Positions 1-6,616 of a stretch of DNA of 7,979 nucleotides are shown here, in pieces. The notes beneath the pieces are model-generated. The model saw only the letters and a list, made by a program, of their open reading frames with translations. It did not search any database and had not been told where the DNA came from. The translations under genes were made by a program, and so were the position numbers. This DNA comes from Bacteroidota bacterium (GTDB lineage: Bacteria > Bacteroidota > Bacteroidia > Flavobacteriales_D > JABDKJ01). The stretch covers positions 1-7,979 of the forward strand of contig JAQCAN010000107.1 in NCBI GenBank assembly GCA_027621335.1, in the 5' to 3' direction. The stretch's first letter is position 1. Each line of letters begins with the position of its first letter.

Positions 1-1
1 C

Positions 2-1999
2 AAAGGCCTCTTTCACACTGGGGTGGGTGATCTGTTCCATGACAACTCCGTTGGGATTGGAAAAGAATTGCGTATCGAGACATCAACTCTAGATGTCCGA
101 TTTGGAACTACAGACTACACTCTTTCACTCGCTGGAGACTGGAACAACGTTTCAGGTAGTTTTACGAGGAGAAATGGAACAGTGAATCTCAATGGGTCGG
201 GCACCATCTATAAGCATACTGGTTTCGAGCAGTTCCATAACGTAACCGTAAGCGGAGACCATTCTATGATTTCTGATGTATATGGCTATGGATTACTTCT
301 AATTACCAATACTCTTAGATCTGGTGGCTATGACATCCATATGGAAGGAAACTGGTCCTCCATTGGATTATTCGAAGCTGATGAGGCTCAAGTAATTTTT
401 GAAGGAACGACCAATTCGACCGTTTCTGGTTTTACTGATTTCGATGATTTGGTCATCAACAAATCGGGAGGTGGGCAGGTTACATTGGACAGCGGTGAGA
501 CTGGAGTATATGGAACTCTTCATATGACTTCTGGTGTAATCAATACTAATGACCGTTTGATACTTCGCTCGAATGCCGCACGTACAGGTCGACTTGGGGT
601 GATGGGTGCTGCCACCTTCAATGGTGACCTAATCTTACAAAGACGCGTTCAGTCCCCAAGTAATGATTGGCACCTCATAGGGTCACCCATGACGGGGTCT
701 ACCGTGAGCCAATGGATAGGAGATATCGTGACTACTGGTTTCCCAGGGTCGCAATACCCGAGTACATGGTTCAATAGTTTGACCTTTTATGATGAAACGG
801 TCACTGGAGATAAAGATCTTGGTGTCTATGGCGCAACAAATGCTAGTCATGCTATTACTAATGGTCAAGGATGCAGGGCGTACATGAATGGAGGTGTTCA
901 GTTGTTGACGACCAAAGGGGCTCCGATAACAGGTCCATTCACTTGGTCCAATATCACCTATACACCTACGTCTGGACCACCACCTTTCCCATTTCCTAAT
1001 TGGAATACAGAGGATGGATGGAATCTCTTGGCCAATCCTTATCCATCGGCAATAGATTGGGATAGTCCTCATATCACACGAGCGAGCATCACTAATGCCA
1101 TCTATGTCTATGTATCTGAGTCAGGGCAGTTCACCAGTTATGTGAGCGGTGTCGGCACGAATGGCGGTACACAGTATATTCCTTCATCGCAAGCTTTCTG
1201 GGTGCAGGCCAGCTCAACTGGTACGCCATCCCTGTCCATAGTCGAAGATGCAAAGACAGATGAGAATCCTCAATTCAAGAATTACTCTAGTACAGGCATC
1301 ATGAAGTTCAAGATGACCTCTGCTGAAGTCCTAACTGATGAAATGGTAGTGCGTATCCATCCTGAAGCGACTATGGATTTCGATGATGAATTGGATGCCA
1401 TTGAGTTCGGTTCTGGTAATCCAGAGTACCCAAGCATGGGACTGATGAGCCAAGATGGTATACTTTCCAGTATCTTCTCCATGGCGCCTTTCCAAGAAGA
1501 TGTGACTATTCCATTGACCTTGAAAGTTGGTGTACCTGGGACCATTGCATTTGAAGTCGAAGATCTGGTCTCCTGCCCTTGGGTAAGGTCATGCTATATC
1601 TACGACTCATTGGAAGAGGTGAGCTATGAGCTTCGGGAAAAGTCTGTAACCGGAATAGACTTGGAGATAGGAGAGTATTCCGAAAGGTTCTTCTTGGTCC
1701 TGAATCCCATGCCTCTCGATGAGGCCTTGAATCATGACCCCAAGTCCAGCGATTCTTTGCCCTCACTGGTTGACATGTATATCAATGGAACGGACTTGGT
1801 CCTAGTGCCCAATGGTAATCTGGATATGATCAATGGGAATGTGACCATTTATAACAGTCTCGGTCAGGTCCTTCTCAATGAAGGTTCATTGGATCTGCGA
1901 CAAGAAACTAGAATGGACATCAGCCATCTCACAGGGATGTTGATTATCCAAATAGGTCAAGGTCAACAAATCATCAGTGTGAGACGTTTGATGAGATAA
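2..1999 (+). CDS. Large secreted surface protein with T9SS type A sorting domain (5'-truncated)
   Basis: The reading frame is open from the window edge, so the true start lies upstream. The GTG at 23 is only the first start-like codon and should not be used. The visible 665 codons show a beta-rich N-terminal part with repeated 'F..L.[IV]' strands (FEQFHNVTVSG, FTDFDDLVINKSGGG), as in parallel-beta surface proteins. A module follows that is common in Bacteroidota surface proteins: NDWHLIGSPM near 662-691, GWNLLANPYPSAIDWD near 1016-1063, then AFWVQA near 1193-1210 and a DE..VR.H.EAT.DFD stretch near 1337-1384. The last ~79 residues (about 1760-1996) resemble a type A sorting domain (VTIYNSLGQVLL, then LTGMLIIQIGQGQQ). 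By family knowledge this domain directs passage through the type IX secretion system and is removed or anchored at the surface. No catalytic motif is visible, so an adhesin or matrix role is only inferred. The frame ends at TAA, 20 nt before a hairpin terminator. Confidence 0.85.
   Translation, partial: KGLFHTGVGDLFHDNSVGIGKELRIETSTLDVRFGTTDYTLSLAGDWNNVSGSFTRRNGTVNLNGSGTIYKHTGFEQFHNVTVSGDHSMISDVYGYGLLLITNTLRSGGYDIHMEGNWSSIGLFEADEAQVIFEGTTNSTVSGFTDFDDLVINKSGGGQVTLDSGETGVYGTLHMTSGVINTNDRLILRSNAARTGRLGVMGAATFNGDLILQRRVQSPSNDWHLIGSPMTGSTVSQWIGDIVTTGFPGSQYPSTWFNSLTFYDETVTGDKDLGVYGATNASHAITNGQGCRAYMNGGVQLLTTKGAPITGPFTWSNITYTPTSGPPPFPFPNWNTEDGWNLLANPYPSAIDWDSPHITRASITNAIYVYVSESGQFTSYVSGVGTNGGTQYIPSSQAFWVQASSTGTPSLSIVEDAKTDENPQFKNYSSTGIMKFKMTSAEVLTDEMVVRIHPEATMDFDDELDAIEFGSGNPEYPSMGLMSQDGILSSIFSMAPFQEDVTIPLTLKVGVPGTIAFEVEDLVSCPWVRSCYIYDSLEEVSYELREKSVTGIDLEIGEYSERFFLVLNPMPLDEALNHDPKSSDSLPSLVDMYINGTDLVLVPNGNLDMINGNVTIYNSLGQVLLNEGSLDLRQETRMDISHLTGMLIIQIGQGQQIISVRRLMR
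1760..1996 (+). other. C-terminal T9SS type A sorting domain
   Basis: The final ~79 codons show the expected order of a Por-secretion tail: a short strand (DLVLVPNGN), the core strand and glycine turn VTIYNSLGQVLL, a linker with DLRQETRMDISHLTGM, then the strand LIIQIGQGQQ, ending in basic residues (SVRRLMR). The usual '[L/I]..G.Y.[V/I]' core is present as LTGMLIIQI, with Met-Leu in place of the usual Val/Met-Tyr. The boundary is approximate. Confidence 0.8.
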
Positions 2000-2019
2000 G
2001 TGGGCTAGTAAAGGAATTG

Positions 2020-2048
2020 AAAAAGGCAGCTGAACGGCTGCCTTTTTT
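2020..2048. terminator. Bidirectional intrinsic terminator between convergent genes
   Basis: GGCAGC (2025-2030) pairs with GCTGCC (2037-2042) around a six-base loop, TGAACG. Five A residues precede the stem (2020-2024) and six T residues follow it (2043-2048), which extend the stem and supply a U-tract on either strand. It lies 20 bp after the stop of the (+) surface-protein gene and 2 bp beyond the stop of the (-) outer-membrane gene, so it can end both transcripts. Confidence 0.85.
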
Positions 2049-2050
2049 CG

Positions 2051-4111
2051 TTAGTTCCTTTTCATCATCTCAATCTCCTCAACGGTGACTGGTCTTCCAT
2101 TGAACGATCCCACTATGACCGCACTTTCCAGTCCTGCACCTTGGTACTCATCCAGTCGTTCCTGTGCCACATCTTTTGAGATGAATTCTCCTATCATGTA
2201 GTAAGTAAAGCCATTCTCGAAGTACTGATCGATCTTCCCAAGTTCACGGAACTGCTCTAACTTCATAGGAGAGATGGACCCATCACTCTTGGTCAATAAT
2301 ACGCGATAGCGGATGAGGTTTTCATCGAATGCATCTGGGGAAGCTCTCCTCCAAAGATCTTCTGAAGTCTCGTTGCGCATAGGACCGAGGGCCTCTCGCA
2401 CACTGATCTTCTGACCTCCTCTGAAAGCGACTATGAACGCATCATTGAAGCCACTGTTCTGCAGCATCTTCCTATAGGTCTCTGCATCGGTTCTTCGCTC
2501 GTATACTCCAGAGAAATAGCGCATCAACTGATCGTCACCTTGTATGGTGATGATATCCTTCAATGCAGCGAAGATGTTCTTTGACAAAGGATATCTGAAG
2601 GCTCCGACCTGAACTCGCCATAATAGGTTCTGCGATGGGCTGCTTGCAAAGCTTTCTCCAGAGGCTTGCAGTTCTTTCTTGACTCTTCTGACCTCAGTGG
2701 CATCGGAGCTCAATTCACCCTCATCCGAAAGGACGACCTTACCTTTAACCCCTCTCTCCTCAAGCTCGAGCTGCCTACGAACCGCATCAGGAAGGTTGTC
2801 ATAATCTCCGACCATGTAAAGCACGGTATCCCCTTTGCTCAGAGTCTGCACATCCGGAATACTCAGGAGGAGAGTGGCCAGGTCTTCAGAGATCCCTTCT
2901 TCGGTATCCCCCAGTTGGACCATATATTTCTTACCTGGTCTAGGTGTGAATACAGGTTTTGGGAGACTCGCAGACTCAACAGTTCCTTCGATCACATTCA
3001 TTGCACCACCGGTTCGGAAGCGCTTCATTCGTTCTTCGAAATAGGCATCGTCCAAGGTCTCTCCATCTGCATTGACGTAAGCACCTTTAGCCGAATTCAT
3101 CTCAAGGTCCAAGAAATCAGGCACCCCATCTTTGTCCTCATCCAATGGGCATCCCAATGCAGTCACTTGAACATCAATCGGTGTATGTGGACATTGATCG
3201 ATCAAGTCGATGACTCCATCCTTATCCTCATCACTTCTATCATTGACCTGGGCCAACCACCCTGCATCCAGAACGTCACTATCCAATTTCACAGCCTTCT
3301 TGTGCAGCCCATAACTGACCAGGAATCCAGTATAGAAGAACTTGTCATTGGACCCATTGCCGGCTCTGTTGCCAATGCTCTCTGCGGTCACATTGTCGAT
3401 ATAATCGGTTGTTGTTAGGTAAAGTCGTGTATGGATATCGAAATTCAGATACTCGCCCATGTCGAAGCGAGCACCTAGTCCTATAGGGAATGCCACTGCA
3501 CGTTCGCTGTAGTCTCCAAGGCCATCTATATCAGCCTCCCTCAGGTCACTCTCATACGTGTAATCCCTTACTAATTCTTGCGCGGTCTCCAGTGCGAATT
3601 CACTCTGAGGAAGGTCTCTTATGGTCCCGTCATCCCAATAGTAATAGGTTCGCCCTTGAGCGTCCCTAAGGTCTGACTTGCTTAAAAACTCGAACCCACT
3701 CACACCCACGCTCAGTATGGGTGAGATGAAACGGTCCTCTTTGAGAAAGTGGTCGAAATTATACGCGACAAAAAAGCCACCGCTTCTTATCTGGGATTCA
3801 AAATTCAGATTGCGTAATAGTCCTCTCTCATTGGCGGAAACTTGACCGAACATGGCTTCCAGCCCTGCATCGAGATAGGGCGTGATTCCTGAGCTATAAC
3901 GCAAATGAAAGCTTGGTCGTCCGATAGTGGGGTGAAGGCCTTTATTTTGATTGCTCACGTCACCAAAGAAAGTCAGGTTTCCGACTCCTAGTCCGATATA
4001 GGCTGTTTCATCCCTTTCTTGGGATATCAGCGATGTAGGAATAAGACCTATCAAAAGACAGGACAGGAGGATAGGGCGAATGGAGAACTCCTTCAGGCTT
4101 ATTGATACCAT
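2051..4111 (-). CDS. Outer-membrane beta-barrel protein with thrombospondin type 3 repeats and tandem SPOR-like domains
   Basis: This is a 686-residue protein. Residues 1-30 form a Sec signal peptide (K7, R12, hydrophobic 13-28, likely cleavage near S30/Q31). Residues ~35-270 alternate hydrophobic and polar strands like a small outer-membrane barrel, with an acidic loop region at ~145-205. Residues 293-335 hold calcium-binding thrombospondin type 3 repeats (two DEDKDGV motifs flanking CPHTP and a GCP). In Bacteroidota this arrangement usually continues into an OmpA peptidoglycan-binding domain. Here it continues into SPOR-like units: a weak one at ~394-462 (KKYMVQLG), a clear one at ~497-575 (LLWRVQVGAF, then FSGVY, then GFNDAFIVAF) and a divergent one at ~600-681 (IRYRVLL, then YYMIGEF, then SAVIVGSFNGRPVTVEE). 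SPOR domains in general bind denuded glycan strands of peptidoglycan, so attachment of the outer membrane to the wall is the inferred role. The start overlaps the upstream partner gene by 13 nt, implying translational coupling. No enzyme motif is seen. Confidence 0.85.
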   Translation of the reverse strand: MVSISLKEFSIRPILLSCLLIGLIPTSLISQERDETAYIGLGVGNLTFFGDVSNQNKGLHPTIGRPSFHLRYSSGITPYLDAGLEAMFGQVSANERGLLRNLNFESQIRSGGFFVAYNFDHFLKEDRFISPILSVGVSGFEFLSKSDLRDAQGRTYYYWDDGTIRDLPQSEFALETAQELVRDYTYESDLREADIDGLGDYSERAVAFPIGLGARFDMGEYLNFDIHTRLYLTTTDYIDNVTAESIGNRAGNGSNDKFFYTGFLVSYGLHKKAVKLDSDVLDAGWLAQVNDRSDEDKDGVIDLIDQCPHTPIDVQVTALGCPLDEDKDGVPDFLDLEMNSAKGAYVNADGETLDDAYFEERMKRFRTGGAMNVIEGTVESASLPKPVFTPRPGKKYMVQLGDTEEGISEDLATLLLSIPDVQTLSKGDTVLYMVGDYDNLPDAVRRQLELEERGVKGKVVLSDEGELSSDATEVRRVKKELQASGESFASSPSQNLLWRVQVGAFRYPLSKNIFAALKDIITIQGDDQLMRYFSGVYERRTDAETYRKMLQNSGFNDAFIVAFRGGQKISVREALGPMRNETSEDLWRRASPDAFDENLIRYRVLLTKSDGSISPMKLEQFRELGKIDQYFENGFTYYMIGEFISKDVAQERLDEYQGAGLESAVIVGSFNGRPVTVEEIEMMKRN

Positions 4112-5487
4112 TTCTGACGGCTTATCATAAGTGCTTCCTGCACCGTGATCCGCTCGCCATTATTGTAGGCAGTGACGAAGGGACCATCAAAGTTAAAATT
4201 GTCATTGACATTGTTTCTTTTGTCCCTTGCCTCTTTATAAACGGTGAAGTTACCAGTGGTATACTTTATCCATGACTCGTGATTCTCCATCACAAAGGGT
4301 GCAGTGAAGTTATGGCGCTTTTTGAAATATGCTCCATCCACCACGTTATGACCGGCTACGATCTGCACTCTATAGGTTACGCCTTTGTCTGGTCCTGTCA
4401 CAGAGGTGACCTCTTCAAAGGATTTGATGACCTCCTTATCCGCGGTTACGACTTCTTCTTTTTCAGGATGAGTCTCTTGGACTTTGACGACCGATTTCGT
4501 TTCTATTTCCTCAAAAGGTTCAATGACAGTGCTAGGTTCTTCTACTTCAGATTCGACAAGCACTGATTCTTCTACTCTTGTCGTTAGGTCGATTTCGGGC
4601 TCGTCAATGTCTTCCTCAGTCAGGTCAATCTCCTCGACCACAGGCTCCTCCAGCCGATTCACAGTGTATTCGAAGGTATCATCTGGAGTAACTATGCCCA
4701 CCGATTTGGTCTCATTATTCCTCAAATAGGTGAAGGTTCCTTCTACAGTGATGGTCTCATTCGGCTCAGGCGGGGTATCAGCGTAGAGCTCATAGACCAC
4801 GGTGATGCTGTCCTGCTCAGGAATGCTGAACCAAACGAACTTCGCTTTGTTGTCCAGTTGGGTGAACACGGCATTGGATTTCTTCACGGCCTCTGCATTC
4901 ATGCCTGCAGGGATGAGCTCTTCGATTTTTGCAAAGCCCTTGATGCCGTCCTTATAGATATCCAACTCAACCAAGAAGTGGTCCGCATTCAATCGAGTTA
5001 TCCTTCGGGTACCATTAGCGAGGGTATCTGGCACATGGACATTCGCTACATCTTTCTCAGAGACATAGAGCACATGGTCAGGAATATTGAAGACGAGCTT
5101 TTCATTCTCTTCAAGGAAAGCGAATCGCTGCTTGATGGTGTGGTTGCCGCCATTGCAATCCTCCGCTGCGATAAGCTTGTAGCTGATCTGGAATTCATCT
5201 TCATCAGGCAGATTCATCCATATGATCTTTGCAGCTCCATCCCTGAAGGTGAAAGAAGCACCCTTGATATCACCAGGTTCAATGACGAAGCCTGTAGGAG
5301 TGTCGATCTGATATTTGGCAAAACCGTCATTCTTTCCCCTGTCGATGTCTACGTAGACCCAGACTTCCTCACCTGCTATCATCTGGGAAGGAAGGCTGTG
5401 GCTCACTTTGGGATCTTTCGGCCCTACGACCATCCCCACGAGATAGATGATCGAGATGTTAGTCATCAACAGAATTGTCTTGAGCAT
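4099..5487 (-). CDS. Exported protein with duplicated beta-rich domain, acidic linker and C-terminal SPOR-like domain
   Basis: This is a 462-residue protein that I do not recognise as a named family. Residues 1-22 are hydrophobic with K3, consistent with a signal peptide or an N-terminal membrane anchor. No lipobox cysteine is seen. Two homologous ~95-residue units follow at ~42-137 and ~169-268. Both run through GFAK, a glycine in [TP].G, a strand ending in K[IF][IV]W, then [LI]P..[DE], then Y.L, and finally [FT]-[AT]-[FY]-L near the end. Residues ~279-365 form an acidic Glu/Val/Thr linker, presumably flexible. Residues ~370-455 are a SPOR-like domain (TYRVQIVAG, then KYTTGNFTVYKEA, then PFVTAYNNGERITVQEAL). 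Its tail matches the SPOR-like units of the next gene. The TAA stop lies inside the start region of that gene (13-nt overlap), so the two are very likely co-translated and may act together in the envelope. It is preceded by a candidate promoter at 5511-5518. Confidence 0.85.
   Translation of the reverse strand: MLKTILLMTNISIIYLVGMVVGPKDPKVSHSLPSQMIAGEEVWVYVDIDRGKNDGFAKYQIDTPTGFVIEPGDIKGASFTFRDGAAKIIWMNLPDEDEFQISYKLIAAEDCNGGNHTIKQRFAFLEENEKLVFNIPDHVLYVSEKDVANVHVPDTLANGTRRITRLNADHFLVELDIYKDGIKGFAKIEELIPAGMNAEAVKKSNAVFTQLDNKAKFVWFSIPEQDSITVVYELYADTPPEPNETITVEGTFTYLRNNETKSVGIVTPDDTFEYTVNRLEEPVVEEIDLTEEDIDEPEIDLTTRVEESVLVESEVEEPSTVIEPFEEIETKSVVKVQETHPEKEEVVTADKEVIKSFEEVTSVTGPDKGVTYRVQIVAGHNVVDGAYFKKRHNFTAPFVMENHESWIKYTTGNFTVYKEARDKRNNVNDNFNFDGPFVTAYNNGERITVQEALMISRQKWYQ
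4684..5370 (-). repeat. Protein-level tandem duplication of an unrecognised ~95-residue domain
   Basis: Unit 1 lies at about 5370-5077 and unit 2 at about 4989-4684, joined by a linker of about 30 residues. Aligned by eye, both have an opening V-x-[VL]-D-I strand, GFAK, a short P-[TA]-G segment, a strand ending in KI-I-W or KF-V-W, [LI]P[DE], a [SV]Y[KE]L strand and a final F strand. The similarity is at protein level; the DNA copies are not obviously alike, so the duplication is old. A beta-sandwich fold is likely but inferred. Confidence 0.7.
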
Positions 5488-5510
5488 AGCCTTCAGTGAA
5501 ACGTATATGA

Positions 5511-5518
5511 CAAAGCTA
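5511..5518 (-). promoter_or_regulatory. Candidate Bacteroidota -7 promoter element for the SPOR gene pair
   Basis: Read on the minus strand, this is TAGCTTTG, an exact match to TAnnTTTG, placed 23 nt before the ATG at 5487. A transcript from it would have a leader of roughly 15-20 nt. No TTG-type -33 element is visible at the usual spacing. A short inverted repeat, AGGGC-AC-GCCCT (5524-5535), sits in the spacer region. No terminator-like T-run follows the upstream gene at 5586, so some read-through is possible. Confidence 0.4.
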
Positions 5519-5585
5519 TCCGCAGGGCACGCCCTATATGGCAGCTCTCATCTATATTTCAAACAGAAACGTGTGTAAAATCCAA

Positions 5586-5987
5586 TCAGGACATCGGATT
5601 GAGGATCACGCTGAATATCGTGATGGTATTAGGGTCCCTCTGGAAATATAATTTGTCCAATGCTCCCAGTACATTCTTTGCACTGAAATAGGAGGTCTGA
5701 AGCTGGTCATCGCCATTGACCGACCATTGTATGGTGTATGAACTTTCCTTCTCCTTATAGCTTTTCACATAGGTCAACATAGCTTCCAAAGCATCTACCT
5801 TGCTAACCCCTTCCGTGGTATGGAATAGGAATGATTGATTATGCCTTGGATTGATGGTGATGGCATGGAGGACCATCGTATTTCCTTTCTCCTCGAAGTC
5901 GAAGATGACTCCCTTGGTACCCATACCGATGTAGTTCTCGATCTCCTTCTGAAGCTCGGCAATTCTGATGCTGTTGTCTTTTGTCAT
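5586..5987 (-). CDS. Conserved-looking small cytoplasmic protein of unknown function
   Basis: This is a 133-residue protein with no signal peptide or membrane segment. It begins with a likely helix (RIAELQKEIENYI, residues 8-20). Alternating beta stretches follow (KGVIFDFEE; TMVLHAITINP; SFLFHTT), then a helix (KVDALEAMLTYVKSY, 63-77), a strand (YTIQWSV), a second helix (KNVLGALDKLYF) and a final strand (TITIFSVILNP). The strand-helix-strand pattern in the second half suggests a compact alpha/beta fold. I see no catalytic motif and do not recognise the family. The ATG lies 27 nt after the stop of the thioesterase gene on the same strand, so the two are probably co-transcribed. It ends 98 nt before the SPOR gene pair, with no obvious terminator between. 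The protein-like composition and good spacing make it a real gene. Confidence 0.8.
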   Translation of the reverse strand: MTKDNSIRIAELQKEIENYIGMGTKGVIFDFEEKGNTMVLHAITINPRHNQSFLFHTTEGVSKVDALEAMLTYVKSYKEKESSYTIQWSVNGDDQLQTSYFSAKNVLGALDKLYFQRDPNTITIFSVILNPMS

Positions 5988-6014
5988 AGCAGGTTCTACC
6001 TAAGGAATGTAAAG

Positions 6015-6407
6015 TTAAGGCTTGTTCACGAGAGCCCGCCATTGCTCTGGAACGGTCTTGGATCGCTGAGTCTCGTAGTCATAGCTGACCAAAACGGACT
6101 TTCCTCTGGCAAAAGTCTTGCCTTTTCCATCATTTAGATCATACATGAACGTCAGGCTTTTCTCACCTACGCTTTCCAACCAGGTATCGATTATTGGCTT
6201 ATCATTGAGTAGAATGGGGTGCAAGTAGTCTACCTCATTGTGTGCTAAAACTATACCATTGGTTCTCCAATCCCACTTGATACCTACAGATTCATTGAAG
6301 AATCCCATTCTTCCTTGTTCGAAATAGCTGAGATAAATGGCATTGTTCACGTGACCCATCACATCAATGTCCGAGAATCTGACATGGATCTTTGTACTGA
6401 CTTTCAT
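6015..6407 (-). CDS. Acyl-CoA thioesterase, 4HBT/YbgC-like hotdog-fold family
   Basis: This is a 130-residue protein, the usual length for a single-hotdog thioesterase. The N-terminus carries the family signature: RFSDIDVMGHVNNAIYLSYFE at residues 10-30 gives R-x-x-D-x-D-x-x-G-H-V-N-N-x-x-Y. Asp15 is the likely catalytic aspartate by analogy with 4-hydroxybenzoyl-CoA thioesterase, and His19, Asn21 and Asn22 form the conserved loop before the central helix. Later strands (IVLAHNEVDYLHPILLND, residues 52-69, and KTFARGKSVLVSYD, 97-110) match the second half of the hotdog. It should hydrolyse acyl-CoA thioesters in the cytoplasm. The substrate cannot be told, and members range from aromatic to long-chain acyl-CoA. 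It is the first gene of a probable two-gene minus-strand unit with the small unknown protein. Confidence 0.9.
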   Translation of the reverse strand: MKVSTKIHVRFSDIDVMGHVNNAIYLSYFEQGRMGFFNESVGIKWDWRTNGIVLAHNEVDYLHPILLNDKPIIDTWLESVGEKSLTFMYDLNDGKGKTFARGKSVLVSYDYETQRSKTVPEQWRALVNKP

Positions 6408-6616
6408 AAGCTGAAATGCTCTTGTTTTTTAGAAATGCTTGAAAAAGACCATTGATACCTATAGGTCCAGCCGGTTGTCTGGCCATGGAGGTCGTGGAGA
6501 CTCTGATCAAGCCATTCTTATTCGTCCACGAATGTAAGCTCCACAGCATAAGAATGAAGAGAATTGGAAGCAGTACTTTTGCTGCCTTTCGATTTCGAAT
6601 CAAGCCAAGAACGACT
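6408..6616. other. Divergent intergenic region between the thioesterase gene and gcvT
   Basis: This 209-bp region must hold promoters for both directions. On the plus strand it has one clear -7 match (6574-6581). On the minus strand the best -7 candidate is TACATTCG (6536-6529), with one mismatch to TAnnTTTG and a leader of about 115 nt, which is weak. Both strands stay open in one frame across much of the region: a plus-strand extension of gcvT from 6452, and a minus-strand frame from a TTG at 6603 to 6364. Neither looks like a convincing gene. No riboswitch-like structure was recognised; in particular, I did not see the paired glycine aptamers sometimes found before glycine-cleavage genes. 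Confidence 0.5.
6574..6581 (+). promoter_or_regulatory. Candidate Bacteroidota -7 promoter element for gcvT-comB
   Basis: TACTTTTG matches TAnnTTTG exactly and lies 35 nt upstream of the ATG at 6617, which would give a leader of about 25-30 nt. No TTG is visible at the standard -33 spacing. The TTG at 6564-6566 is too close. If this promoter is real, it excludes the longer gcvT start at 6452. Confidence 0.4.

Noticed and set aside
683..1766. Several minus-strand frames of 86-129 codons
   Set aside because: All are antisense to the T9SS surface protein and have compositions unlike real proteins.
2666..3418. 250-codon open frame on the plus strand
   Set aside because: It lies wholly antisense to the barrel/SPOR gene, whose signal peptide, thrombospondin repeats and SPOR-like motifs are clear. 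The translation has no recognisable domain.
4484..4729. Serine/threonine-rich frame resembling a low-complexity surface protein
   Set aside because: It is the reverse complement of the Glu/Val/Thr-rich linker in the minus-strand gene, so its composition is an artefact.
4123..5487. Assignment of the 462-residue protein to a T9SS or gliding component
   Set aside because: No PorK/L/M/N, PorE or Gld signature is visible. The link would rest only on the phylum and the neighbouring T9SS substrate, which is a separate convergent unit.
4858..5499. 213-codon open frame on the plus strand
   Set aside because: It is antisense to the duplicated-domain gene and reads as a mirror of that gene's codon pattern; no motif or start context supports it.
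6408..6616. Glycine riboswitch upstream of gcvT
   Set aside because: I looked for paired aptamer-like helices and a terminator or sequestering stem before the ATG and saw none; the likely leader is only about 30 nt.
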